The notes below the pieces were generated by a model that saw nothing but the letters and a program-made list of their open reading frames with translations, did not search any database and was not told the origin of the DNA. Below, piece by piece: positions 1 to 8,482 of a stretch of DNA of 64,000 bases; position 1 is the first letter of the stretch, and every line of letters starts with the position of its first letter. The stretch covers positions 17,734 through 81,733 of the forward strand of contig NZ_BAUW01000008.1 of NCBI RefSeq assembly GCF_000517385.1. Reading direction: 5' to 3'. The DNA is from Mesobacillus boroniphilus JCM 21738. GTDB lineage: Bacteria > Bacillota > Bacilli > Bacillales > Cytobacillaceae. The position numbers and the translations under genes were made by a program.

Positions 1-45
1 ATAGAGTCCTTCATTTTCAATATATGAAGAACTCTATTTTTGTGT
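1..45 (+). terminator. Terminator of a gene left of the window
   Basis: A near-perfect inverted repeat (ATAGAGTCCTTCAT at 1-14 against ATGAAGAACTCTAT at 24-37) is followed by TTTTTG. It probably ends a plus-strand gene lying before the window. Confidence 0.6.
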
Positions 46-363
46 GAATTTCAGCTTACGTTTGCATAAGGTGTTTTAGGGTCTCTGCTGTTTTTGTAAC
101 CCTCTCATGAGTAAACGCCTCTTAACCATTAAAAAGTAGTACCGCCAAATAAATGGCTGTTCCCCGCATAATCATAGCGGATACCTTATTTATTACACCG
201 CCTCCCGACTTGCGGACCAGATTGAATTAAGATTCTAAAAATCGTGGAAAAAGTGAGAATTACTGACGAATTAATAAGCCGGGATCATAACAGATGGTAT
301 AACCGGGCTAAAGTTGAGTCAGTACCGACAACGATTATTTTCAAGTGCGCAAAATGATAGCGG
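46..363. other. Gene-free stretch
   Basis: I see no convincing coding region, RNA gene or strong promoter here. Short hydrophobic reading frames on the minus strand (for example about 17 codons around 105-160) have no supporting context and are not called. Confidence 0.5.
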
Positions 364-518
364 AATAAGAAAAGCGCAAGCGCCTTGGTCAGCCCCGACA
401 AGCGTTGGAGGGCCTGACAGTGAAGTCGTTCTTTGACTTCATTGGCAGGACCGAAACGTCTCGAGGAGCTAGGCGCTGAAGCTAGATACTAATCTAATTG
501 GATAAATTTATACTTTCT
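364..518 (+). repeat. Dispersed structured repeat, copy 1
   Basis: First of four copies of a GC-richer, highly foldable element (others near 21449, 30938 and 32845, all in the same orientation). It begins AATAAGAAAAGCGCAAGCGC. It has outer complementary blocks AGCGCC/GGCGCT and AGCCCC/GGGGCT (GGAGCT in this copy) and a central hairpin TGAAGTC-GTTCTTT-GACTTCA. Similarity to copy 4 continues to TTTATACTTTCT, so the full element is about 155 bp. It encodes no transposase; it resembles a MITE-like or structured-RNA-like dispersed repeat. Confidence 0.85.
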
Positions 519-614
519 CTAGTTAAAAAGGACTTAGAACACATTCACTCCCTTTACCCTTTTTAATTTCCTCTGTATTTATTTCGACAAATCTTTGGAA
601 AATCCTTGAAGAAA

Positions 615-648
615 TAAAAAAAGCGACCTTCTTTTCAGAAGAGCCGCT
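615..648 (-). terminator. Terminator of the TehB-like methyltransferase gene
   Basis: Read on the minus strand, a hairpin (AGCGGCTCTTCT / AGAAGGTCGCT around a GAAA loop) is followed by a run of T. It lies 15 bp beyond the stop codon of the minus-strand gene. Confidence 0.75.
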
Positions 649-662
649 AGTTTTGCAAATCT

Positions 663-1262
663 TTATTTTTCTAAAATTATCTGGATTACATGACCAGTAC
701 CGGTATGTAATTGACCTTCAATTCGTTCCTGTTCTCCGTAGAAGAAATGTACTACTTTAAATCCTTTCAGCCATTGTAACAGGTCTGCTGGATCGTAAAG
801 CATATCGACTGTTTTTGGCCCGCCTGTTCCATAGTGGACCTGATCCTCGGAATATACTTCAAGCATGACAATGCCACCTGGTTTAACAGCCGTTACTAAT
901 TTGTCAAACACAGCCTTTTGGTCCTGTTTAGCAAAATGGCCGAAAACCATGATCGCTGCGTCGAATTCAGCACTTGGGACTGAATCGTGAATTAAATCTT
1001 TCTGTTCAGTCTTGATCTTCACTCCATTGCTTTCAGCCAAGGCTTCAGTTTTCTTCAACCCATTCAACGCATAGTCGTAAGCTGTGACATCTAGACCTTG
1101 TTTAGCAATGTAGACAGCATTCCTGCCTTCTCCTTCCGCGAAACATACAACTTTTTTTCTCCCCTTTTTCAGCCTATGTACCTGGCTCTTTATAAATAGG
1201 TTTGGTTCCTCACCGTATACATATTGTTCAGACCCAAAACGTTCATTCCATGGATTGCCCAT
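663..1262 (-). CDS. TehB-like class I SAM-dependent methyltransferase
   Basis: A 199-aa cytosolic methyltransferase. The N-terminus (WNERFGSEQYVYGEEPN, about residues 4-20) is the signature seen in TehB/tellurite-resistance-type methyltransferases. The SAM-binding motif I is VVCFAEGEGRNAVYIA, followed by an acidic loop (DVTAYD) and an FDAAIMVFGHF motif IV. The start at 1262 was chosen because GGAGGGG sits just upstream; a longer frame to 1388 would overlap the divergent gene. The family methylates small thiol, tellurium or selenium compounds, so its position back-to-back with a candidate selenoprotein is suggestive, but the substrate cannot be read from the sequence. Confidence 0.85.
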   Translation of the reverse strand: MGNPWNERFGSEQYVYGEEPNLFIKSQVHRLKKGRKKVVCFAEGEGRNAVYIAKQGLDVTAYDYALNGLKKTEALAESNGVKIKTEQKDLIHDSVPSAEFDAAIMVFGHFAKQDQKAVFDKLVTAVKPGGIVMLEVYSEDQVHYGTGGPKTVDMLYDPADLLQWLKGFKVVHFFYGEQERIEGQLHTGTGHVIQIILEK

Positions 1263-1369
1263 TTTATCACCCCTCCTTATTATACCCATTACCCTTTTTA
1301 TAGTATGATTACTATGCTTAAGGCTATTCTTTTTTAAATGGGTATCAATAAGATAAGGAGGTATATTCA

Positions 1370-1666
1370 ATGAGAGAATTAACGACAATGGATGAAGTTA
1401 AAAGTTTGATCGGTGACAAAGAATTAAGCTTTATTTATGTATTGACCGACAGCTGAAGTGTCTGCCATGGCCTGCTTCCTCAGGTCGAGGAAGTGTTGAA
1501 AGATTTCCCTAAAATAGAAACCGGTGTAGTAAATGCGGGAAAGGTCGAAGAAATCGCAGGATTCTTAATGGCATTCACCGTTCCCGTCCTTGTCCTCTAT
1601 GCAGATGGACGTGAGTATTTAAGGGAAGCTCGGATTGTCCAGGTTGAAAAGTTAAGGAGGATATAA
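1370..1666 (+). CDS. Candidate selenoprotein: thioredoxin-like protein with in-frame UGA in place of the first Cys of CxxC
   Basis: A 98-codon reading frame that is open except for one UGA at codon 29 (1454-1456). AAGGAGG at 1355-1361 stands 8 nt before the ATG. The residues around the UGA read TDS-UGA-SVCHGLLPQVEE, so the UGA takes the place of the first Cys of the CxxC motif in YusE/YtpP-like thioredoxin-fold proteins; the second Cys (codon 32) is intact. The later part shows the fold's cis-Pro region (FTVPVLVLYADGREYLREAR). A SECIS-like hairpin follows the UGA and selB lies 1 kb away. Decoding as selenocysteine would give a redox-active U-x-x-C thioredoxin-like protein. The alternatives are a nonsense mutation or a base-call error of TGC/TGT. 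Automated callers will miss or truncate this gene. Confidence 0.75.
1454..1493 (+). promoter_or_regulatory. Putative bacterial SECIS element after UGA
   Basis: UGA at 1454-1456 is followed 25 nt later by a perfect 7-bp hairpin: CTTCCTC (1475-1481), loop AGGTC (1482-1486), GAGGAAG (1487-1493). The known bacterial SECIS rules (hairpin soon after the UGA, small apical loop with G in the first two positions) are met. The loop matches the AGGUC of the E. coli fdhF element as I remember it. Confidence 0.65.
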
Positions 1667-1702
1667 CTAAAATATACGAAGGTTTTTTCGGGGAATGATG
1701 GT

Positions 1703-1730
1703 GAGCTTGGGATTAACAAGCTCTTTTCTC
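1703..1730 (+). terminator. Terminator after the thioredoxin-like gene
   Basis: Hairpin GAGCTTG (1703-1709) / CAAGCTC (1717-1723) followed by TTTTCTC, 37 bp beyond the stop codon at 1664-1666. Its presence supports an expressed unit that ends at the downstream stop, not at the UGA. Confidence 0.7.
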
Positions 1731-1892
1731 ATTCAATTAAGCCTGTTGTAATTAAGCTATTCATCCTCTATTATCTGAAAAATGAATCCACCCCTCCTTA
1801 TTCCATAATTTCACATAAAAAAGAGTGTATTAAGTCCTATTGATTATGCAAACTAATCCATGGACCAACGTCCTTTCATAAGGAGAAATAAC

Positions 1893-2432
1893 ATGAATAT
1901 AGAAACGATAAGGAGTGGGATCATGGGAATATTAAGCGGGAATCCTAAAGATGAACCAATGCATTATGGTGAAGTATATGGCACGTGGAGCCATCTATCG
2001 ATCAATCACGGACTTATTGCAGGATATCAGACATTCATCAATCATATTGGTGATGAGGACCTTAAAAAACTAGTTCAAGAAGCCATTGAAGCAATGCAGG
2101 AAGAAAACAAGCAGGTAGAGGAATTGCTAAAATCAAATGGAATTGGGCTTCCTCCTGCACCTCCAGAACGCCCAGTTGCTCACCTAGAAGCTATCCCTCC
2201 AGGAGCAAGATTTAGTGACCCTGAAATTGCTGCAGCTGTTTCAAAGGATGTTGCGGAAGGATTGGTAGCTGCCAGCACAATGATTGGCCAATCCATCAGG
2301 GAAGATATTGCTGTAATGTATGGCCAGTTCCATATGGCTAAAGCACAATTCGGGGCTAAGATGCTGAAACTGAATAAAACAAAGGGATGGCTAATCCCTC
2401 CCCCATTGCAAGTTAAATCTTCAGAGAGTTAA
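1893..2432 (+). CDS. DUF3231 family protein
   Basis: A 179-aa protein made of predicted helices. The C-terminal part (residues about 125-170, with SIREDIAVMYGQFHMAKAQ and KTKGWLIPPPL) is the hallmark of DUF3231 proteins, which are common in spore-forming Bacillaceae and related to the coat-protein-F/ferritin-like helical fold. The function is unknown. The start at 1893 is chosen for the AAGGAG at 1880-1885; an upstream ATG at 1860 has no ribosome site. It stands alone between two terminators. It has one DUF3231-type repeat, whereas many relatives have two. Confidence 0.8.
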   Translation: MNIETIRSGIMGILSGNPKDEPMHYGEVYGTWSHLSINHGLIAGYQTFINHIGDEDLKKLVQEAIEAMQEENKQVEELLKSNGIGLPPAPPERPVAHLEAIPPGARFSDPEIAAAVSKDVAEGLVAASTMIGQSIREDIAVMYGQFHMAKAQFGAKMLKLNKTKGWLIPPPLQVKSSES

Positions 2433-2462
2433 ATAATTTTATTATGTAAACAATTCTAAATT

Positions 2463-2497
2463 AAAACAGCAGACCCTCGAGGGTCTGCTGTTTTTGA
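2463..2497. terminator. Bidirectional terminator between DUF3231 gene and selB
   Basis: A perfect palindrome AAAACAGCAGACCC-TCGA-GGGTCTGCTGTTTT with T tracts on both strands lies between convergent genes and can serve both. Confidence 0.9.
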
Positions 2498-2639
2498 TTG
2501 TTCATCGATTTCGTACGAAGGATACTCTCGTTCGGACAAAACCCCGTTGCATTCCTTCTAATTTGTCCGAAGCCTATACCCATGTTTAACTGTATTCAAG
2601 AACAGTACCGTTCAACAATCCATTTGTAACACTTCGGGA

Positions 2640-4522
2640 TTATTTCTTCCAAACCCTCTTGTTCTCGACTCTCCTTGTATACCCAAGTGCATCGAGACGC
2701 TCCAGGAAAGGAATCATGTATTTCCGTGATAACTCCACTGCTTCCTTAGCCTGGGGAACCTCAAACTCATCCCTTGTATGTTTTCTTAGTCTCTCAACCG
2801 CATCCTCAAAATGAGCGCCGTACCAGGCATATTGATCATCTAACGGGACGATTTCCCCCTGATCCTCAAGGAAGCGTTTCATCTCAACTGCTATGGAGTC
2901 CGGTATGCCGGCATTTTTTATATAATCATTCAGGTAAGCAACCTTTAGGCCATCCGCCTTAAGTTCATTAAGCATATTTTCTGTCCGCTTCACCCAGTTT
3001 TTCGGGACGTGAGGAACAAAGCTTGCCAGGTAAATATACTGTTCTTTCCGGAAAAATAAGCCCTTGTTGATGCCATTATCGATAATGAATTCAAGCAAAG
3101 TTTTAGAAAAAGATTTCTGAAGTGACTGTAGCAGCTCAGCTTTGTTCATTCCAGTTCGCATTGGATTTTCTTGATGGTAATCCTCAAGCCGGTCTTTGAT
3201 ATCTTCTTCAATGACTTCGACTACTGATACAAGAGCGTATTCCTTATTCGAAATGCGGACGAATTGTCCATCATTCAAATTGGTCAAAATCAACCCTTCA
3301 TCAAGAGCAGTTCGTTTAATCAGTTCATCGATAGATAGACTTTTTGCTTCATATAAGGCTGCGTTGATTCGTTCAATTGGTGTGCCTGCCTTCTTTTTCT
3401 CAAGCTCTTGTATTGTCTGCTGGCCAAATCGATATTTATTTCCACGCGGGTCTATTACCCAACCGCCGCCAATCGTTTCCTGAGGACTTGGCCGACGGAC
3501 GATAAAACGGTCTCCACGCTTTGTAACGATTTTTTCATCAAGACGGAGCTGACAAAGGATTTCACCGTTGTCCTCTTTTAGTTCATTTCGGTCAAAAAAG
3601 ACAATCCGGCCCATTACTTCGGCGGTACCGATATGGCACTTGATTAGAGTCCTTTGTTTCACCAAATGCTCAAGGTCCTCAACCACCCTGATCGCGACAT
3701 CAATTGTATTCGTTACGATAAAATGTTCAGAGGAAACAAGCACCTCTCCCCGTTCAAGATCATCTTTTGAAACACCCGATAGATTGATGGCTGCCCTCTG
3801 CCCCGCATAAGCCGACTTTGCTTGCTGATGATGTACCTGCAGCTGACGCGCTCTCACTTCAATTCCGGACGGAAAGACTTTTAAAAGCTGACCCTCTTCA
3901 ACTGTCCCTTCATATACAGTACCCCTGACAACGGTACCTTGCCCTTTAACCGTAAATACCTGGTCAATCGGGAGGCGGAAAGCACCTTTGGCGTCGCGCA
4001 TTTCCTGCTCCTTCAGCGTTTCAATGATCATTTCTTTCAATTCATCGATCCCTTTTTTCGATAAGCTGTCAACCATCATGAATGGAGAGTTCTCAAAGAC
4101 AGTTCCTTCAAGTTCACCTAAGATATCATCCTTGACAAGCTCAATGAATTCTTCTTCAACCCGGTCGATTTTAGTGATTGCGATAATGCCGGAGCGGATC
4201 CCCAGGAATCCGAGAATATCCAGGTGTTCACGCGTCTGGGGCATGACCCCTTCGTCCGCTGCAACAACAAGAACGACCAGGTCAATCCCTGTAACACCGG
4301 CTATCATTTGCCTGATAAAGCGCTCATGGCCTGGTACGTCAACGACTGAAATTTGCAGTTCTTCATCTTCATATAATGGCGCAAAGCAAGTTCAATCGAG
4401 ATTTGCCGTTCTTTTTCTTCTTTTAGACGGTCGGTATCCACGTTCGTCAACGCTCGTGTCAATGATGTCTTCCCATGGTCAATATGTCCGGCCATCCCAA
4501 TAGTAAAATACCTCTTGCTCAA
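2640..4522 (-). CDS. selB: Selenocysteine-specific elongation factor SelB (apparent frameshift)
   Basis: SelB carries Sec-tRNA-Sec to in-frame UGA codons by binding the SECIS hairpin. The reconstructed protein is about 627 aa, normal for SelB. The N-terminal GTPase shows G1 GHIDHGKT, G3 DVPGHE and G4 TKID; EF-Tu-like beta-barrels follow (for example [11 protein letters not shown]); winged-helix domains lie at the C-terminus ([16 protein letters not shown], ending [15 protein letters not shown]). It begins at a TTG codon with GAAGGTG 8 nt upstream. One base is missing near 4387 (a GG read as G in ELGFAPLYED), which splits the frame; restoring it joins both parts without a gap. selA, selD and the tRNA-Sec gene are not in this window. 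The loss looks like a read error, but if real it would disable Sec decoding. Confidence 0.93.
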
Positions 4523-4711
4523 ATGCTGACACCTTCTTTTTATATGTAAGCTTAATCAAAATCTCTCCATCTTCCATAAGCTTGTCCGGGATCGGGAGAA
4601 CAAAATTAAACATGTAAAAGTAAATATTATTGCCTAAAAAGCAATGTTTATAAAACCACTCTAACTTTTATGCGATGATTGTTCAAGCGGAGAAAATGAG
4701 AACAATTCACT

Positions 4712-5518
4712 TCAGTTGCCCCTCATAGCTCCAATTGCACCGCTGAATTCCCCGTTTCGCAGAAAAATTGGTTCAATACCGGACATTTTACAATAAAGCT
4801 TGAGGCTGGATTGCAAAGGCTCATTGCCTGTCAAAGTACTGCCGATAAAAACTGTTTTCTTTATATCGTGAAGGGCAGCTGTTTGAACAGTTAAAAGCGT
4901 AATGGTTTCCGCAATCATATTTATAACTGACGCCATTTGGTCAGACGGTGAACTGATATCTTTTACCGCTGACTTTGCAAAGTTGCTCGCAGTTAAATTA
5001 CCTGGAATCGGTGGTTCTTCAGGATCATAGATATCTTTAACCAACAGGTCTACATTTCCCCTTTTCCCTTTTTGGGACATGTTGACCAATTTTGAAAAAT
5101 CATTTGACTCAGCAAGGATTTTGCCTATTCCCATGAATGTACCTCCGCCGACGCCGCTGCCTAGAACCCTGTCATAATGTTCATCTTCAATTGTAAACCA
5201 GGAAGTGCCTGTCCCGATATTAATCAAAAGGAACTTTTCATGAATAGTCCTGCCTTCCTCCATCATCAAATACTTTGCCCCTTTACATGCAGCGGTAAAT
5301 TCATCAACAATCTTTGCTTCGGGAAAGTATTCTGCTTTAAATCTCCCTGCTCTGCCACCAGTCAGGGTGATCGTTTTATTCAAAGAAATCATTCTTAGCC
5401 ACCCAATGGCAGCATTTGCTTCATGTATGCTATGCTTTCGAAAATGCATTCTGTTTTTTTCTTCATAAGCTATTTTTATTAAAGACCCGCCCGCGTCTAT
5501 ACCAATAGAATTATTCAT
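4712..5518 (-). CDS. coaW: Type II pantothenate kinase
   Basis: A 268-aa ATP-dependent kinase that phosphorylates pantothenate, the first step of CoA synthesis. The N-terminal GIDAGGSLIKIAY is the phosphate-binding loop of the acetate-and-sugar-kinase fold in type II (CoaW) enzymes. INIGTGTSW and LGSGVGGGTFMGIG (residues about 105-150) and the C-terminal FSGAIGAM are typical. Type II enzymes are the form found in staphylococci and some bacilli and are little inhibited by CoA. It is a single minus-strand gene between selB and the ABC operon. A CoA gene next to a large acyl-CoA catabolic block may be coincidence. Confidence 0.9.
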   Translation of the reverse strand: MNNSIGIDAGGSLIKIAYEEKNRMHFRKHSIHEANAAIGWLRMISLNKTITLTGGRAGRFKAEYFPEAKIVDEFTAACKGAKYLMMEEGRTIHEKFLLINIGTGTSWFTIEDEHYDRVLGSGVGGGTFMGIGKILAESNDFSKLVNMSQKGKRGNVDLLVKDIYDPEEPPIPGNLTASNFAKSAVKDISSPSDQMASVINMIAETITLLTVQTAALHDIKKTVFIGSTLTGNEPLQSSLKLYCKMSGIEPIFLRNGEFSGAIGAMRGN

Positions 5519-5600
5519 TCGTTGCCTCCTTTACATGAAAATCATTAAAACATTCATTTACTTCTATTGTAAGTCTCAGGAAAACTTGAAAGCAACGGAA

Positions 5601-5629
5601 AAGCGGCAATTCAGTTTAAACTGCCGCTT
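5601..5629. other. Inverted repeat between coaW and the ABC operon
   Basis: AAGCGGCA (5601-5608) and TGCCGCTT (5622-5629) form a perfect 8-bp stem with a 13-nt loop. There is no T run on either side. It could be a weak terminator of the minus-strand transporter operon or a protein site. Confidence 0.4.
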
Positions 5630-5724
5630 CCTGGCCGATCACAAAGTCTGATTGGCTTATGACTTTTGCAGTTAGGCCATTAGGTTGGCCACTTTCTTAA
5701 TATTCGCCCCCTAGTGATTTCCTT

Positions 5725-6927
5725 CTAATCAGCCTTAATCGGAACGACTTCCCCATCTTCTATCGCTGCAACGATCAGCTCGGCTTCAAATCCGCCATTC
5801 GGATCAATTTTTGGAATGACATAAACTTTTTTGTCTTCTGGCAGATTATCCAGACCATCCTGCATGTGGCTCATGATTTTTTCAGGATCATCGACTGAAC
5901 CTGCAGCTTTTATCGCTTCAGCGAAAACATACATGGCGATATAATTCAAGCCAGCTTCTGAACCTGGGTCCTCATTATATTTCGCACGATAATTCTTCAC
6001 AAATTCTGGAATTCCAGGACTGTCAGAATTAACAAGCGGCATTACTCCAATCGCCCCATTAAGGACGTCATAACTGCCTGTAACTTTCTTCATTTCATCG
6101 AACTTTGCCTGGTCCATGACAATGAATCCGCCTTTGAAGCCTAGTTCTCTCGCCTGTTTGGCAACTTTTGCGGTTGGCTCGGACGGTCCTCCGATAAACA
6201 ATACATCAGGCTTCTCCTTCAGGGCATTGGTTATGATAGTGAAGAAATCAGTATCTTTTGCGAAGTCAATAGAAGAGTTATACACTACTTCTCCGCCTGC
6301 TTCTTCCCAATGAGGCTGCAGCTTTTCTGCCCAGTCCTTACCGTATTGTGAGGCAGTCGGCAGGAAAGCGATTTTCTTGCCGAATTTCTCCATTGAATAA
6401 TTTGTGAATGGCTCAAGATAACCATCATAACGAGGAGGGATTCTGACTGTTAATTTATTGCCGCCTTCCGTTACCTTAGGTTCACTGGTGTAGGCGCCAA
6501 TAATGAATTTTTCCTGCTGGTTAAACACCTGCATGGCTGCTACTCCACCACTGTGCGGTGTGAAAATGATCGGTGTTTTGTTCTCCTGCATCAGTCTCTT
6601 TGCGTTCCCTCCCGCTTCATTTGGCAAATATTTATCATCCAGGGATACAATGTTCAATTTATACTTCTTTCCATTTACCTCAACTCCGCCGGCTTTGTTA
6701 ATCTCTTCGGCTGCCATTTGTACACCGTTCAATGTCCGTTCTCCGTAAAAGGCTGCCGGTCCGCTTAACGGTCCTGTGTATCCAATATTAATCGTTCCTT
6801 CTCCTGGTACGGCTTTAGAATCCGTTCCTCCCGTATCCGTTTTTTCAGAGCTGTTGCAAGCGGCAAGGCTGAAAATCAAAGCAAACATTATACTTAAGAC
6901 TGCTAGCAGTTTAGACTTCTTCTTCAT
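5725..6927 (-). CDS. LIV-type ABC transporter substrate-binding lipoprotein
   Basis: A 400-aa extracellular solute-binding lipoprotein. The signal peptide ends in the lipobox LAAC (Cys about residue 24), followed by a Ser/Thr-rich linker. The mature part matches the periplasmic-binding type I (LivJ/Leu-Ile-Val) family: INIGYTGPLSGPAAFYGER near the start, then a paired Rossmann-like fold. It is the most distal gene of the transporter set on the minus strand. LIV-type receptors bind branched-chain amino acids in some systems and aromatic or aliphatic acids in others. Its place in a catabolic block with an acyl-CoA ligase favours a carboxylic acid (inference). Confidence 0.85.
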   Translation of the reverse strand: MKKKSKLLAVLSIMFALIFSLAACNSSEKTDTGGTDSKAVPGEGTINIGYTGPLSGPAAFYGERTLNGVQMAAEEINKAGGVEVNGKKYKLNIVSLDDKYLPNEAGGNAKRLMQENKTPIIFTPHSGGVAAMQVFNQQEKFIIGAYTSEPKVTEGGNKLTVRIPPRYDGYLEPFTNYSMEKFGKKIAFLPTASQYGKDWAEKLQPHWEEAGGEVVYNSSIDFAKDTDFFTIITNALKEKPDVLFIGGPSEPTAKVAKQARELGFKGGFIVMDQAKFDEMKKVTGSYDVLNGAIGVMPLVNSDSPGIPEFVKNYRAKYNEDPGSEAGLNYIAMYVFAEAIKAAGSVDDPEKIMSHMQDGLDNLPEDKKVYVIPKIDPNGGFEAELIVAAIEDGEVVPIKAD

Positions 6928-7015
6928 TTGCTTTCCCCCTTAATTTGTTTTCTTAATATTCAGAAATATAATTTTAAACCGCTCCGCAACCACCTCCCTA
7001 AAGACAGAAGTTGTT

Positions 7016-7729
7016 TTAAGCACCTATATAAGCTTTCTTAATCTCATCATTCGCGAATAGTTCTTCTGAAGTACCTTCCAGCACAACTTCCCCGTTTTCA
7101 AACACATAGCCTTTATCAGCAATCCTCAAGGCAGCATTCGCATTTTGTTCTGCAAGGAGGATCGTGGTTCCTTCGCGATTGATGGTTTTGATCACTTCAA
7201 ACATCTGCTCTACAATCAGAGGAGCTAACCCGATGGAAGGTTCATCGAGAAGCATCAGCTTCGGTTTAGCCATGAGTGCTCTGCCAATCGCAAGCATTTG
7301 CTGCTGTCCTCCACTCAGTTGTCCAGCCATATCATCTTGCTTCTCTTCTAAAATAGGGAAAAGATCGAATACGTGCTTCATAGATTCCTTTACCCCTTTT
7401 TTATTCTTTCTGCGGACATAGGCTCCCATCTTCAAATTCTCTTCCACTGTCATTGAAGGGAAGAGTTTACGCCCTTCCGCACACTGGACAATGCCTGACT
7501 GGACAATTTTATCTGGGGAGCGTTTGTTAAGGGTTTCGCCTTCAAATTCGATACTTCCTGAAGACGCTTTGTTCAGCCCGCTAATCGTTTTGAATATGGT
7601 GCTTTTCCCTGCTCCGTTTGCCCCAAGCAAAACAACGATTTGACCAGGAGAGACCTCTAGATTTACATTATGGACAGCTGTGAAGCTTCCGTATTTTACT
7701 GAAACGTCCTGCAGTTTAAGCAATTGCAC
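7016..7729 (-). CDS. LIV-type ABC transporter ATP-binding protein (LivF-like)
   Basis: A 237-aa cytoplasmic ATPase of the branched-chain/acid ABC importer. Walker A GANGAGKST (about residues 35-43), signature LSGGQQQM (about 138-145), Walker B LMLLDEPSIGL and a switch His-region variant (LLAEQNA) are present. Length and the short C-terminus match LivF. Its start overlaps the 3' end of the LivG-like gene by 14 bp, so translation is probably coupled. Confidence 0.9.
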   Translation of the reverse strand: MQLLKLQDVSVKYGSFTAVHNVNLEVSPGQIVVLLGANGAGKSTIFKTISGLNKASSGSIEFEGETLNKRSPDKIVQSGIVQCAEGRKLFPSMTVEENLKMGAYVRRKNKKGVKESMKHVFDLFPILEEKQDDMAGQLSGGQQQMLAIGRALMAKPKLMLLDEPSIGLAPLIVEQMFEVIKTINREGTTILLAEQNANAALRIADKGYVFENGEVVLEGTSEELFANDEIKKAYIGA

Positions 7730-8480
7730 TCCCTCCCAGGTAAGCCTTGATGACAGCGGGATTATTCTGGATTTCTTCAGCAGTACCCTCTGCGATTTTC
7801 TCTCCGTAGTTGAGAACCATGATTTTGTCTGCCAGCTTCATGATCATTTGCATTTTGTGTTCAATCAGACAGACAGTAATCCCACTATCAACCATTTTAT
7901 TCATTAATTCTGCCAAACCCTCTGTTTCATCCGGATTGACGCCAGCTGCAGGCTCATCAAGAAATATGATTTCTGGTTCAGTCGCCAAAGCCAGCGCAAA
8001 GGCCGTCCGTTTTTTCTCTTCCTGAGTCAGGCTGCCAACCAATTTCCCGGCAACCTTTTCCAACCCGGTAAATCGAATCACTTCGAGAGCTTTTTCATGG
8101 CATTGATCTTCTTCTCTTCTCAACCTCTTTGTTCTTAAAATAGCGTCCAGTAAATTGGACCTTGTTCTTAATCTGTGTCCGACGACCACGTTGTCAAGGA
8201 CAGTTGACTGTTCAAACAGATTGGTAGTTTGAAAGGTGCGTGCAATTCCCATCTCAGCGATTTTATTTGGAGGCATATTGGTGATATCCTGACCTTTCAG
8301 TATAATGCTGCCTGAGCTCGGAGGGTGGAAGCCGCTTATCAAATTGAAAAACGTTGACTTGCCAGCGCCATTAGGACCGATGATGGCATTGATCTTACCC
8401 TTTTCAATTGTAAAATCAACGTTATGAACTGCTGTTAAACCGCCAAATTTCTTCGTTAAATTCTTAGTTTCAAGGAACAT
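7716..8480 (-). CDS. LIV-type ABC transporter ATP-binding protein (LivG-like)
   Basis: A 254-aa ATPase partner of the LivF-like subunit. Walker A GPNGAGKST, Walker B IIFLDEPAAGVNP and the switch VCLIEHKMQM are clear. The signature motif reads LTQEEKKR instead of the usual LS(Y)G(Q/E) form (VGSLTQEEKKRTAFALAL), a notable departure that keeps only part of the helix. The C-terminal extension (NYGEKIAEGTAEEIQNNPAVIKAYLG) is typical of LivG. It lies 2 bp from the permease gene upstream. Confidence 0.88.
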   Translation of the reverse strand: MFLETKNLTKKFGGLTAVHNVDFTIEKGKINAIIGPNGAGKSTFFNLISGFHPPSSGSIILKGQDITNMPPNKIAEMGIARTFQTTNLFEQSTVLDNVVVGHRLRTRSNLLDAILRTKRLRREEDQCHEKALEVIRFTGLEKVAGKLVGSLTQEEKKRTAFALALATEPEIIFLDEPAAGVNPDETEGLAELMNKMVDSGITVCLIEHKMQMIMKLADKIMVLNYGEKIAEGTAEEIQNNPAVIKAYLGGSAIA

Positions 8481-8482
8481 TC

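Noticed and set aside
105..165. Short hydrophobic peptide frame on the minus strand
   Set aside because: Only about 17 codons with a weak ribosome site; nothing else supports it.
1281..1300. TATAAT box close to the methyltransferase start
   Set aside because: It lies directly next to the ribosome-binding site, so a transcript from it would lack the leader; no -35 box fits.
4479..4613. A 44-codon minus-strand frame overlapping the start of selB
   Set aside because: It has no ribosome site, no family match and shares bases with selB in a different frame.
5725..6927. Firm naming as a leucine/isoleucine/valine receptor (livJ)
   Set aside because: The family covers many acids; the operon partner is an acyl-CoA ligase, so substrate-specific symbols were left empty.
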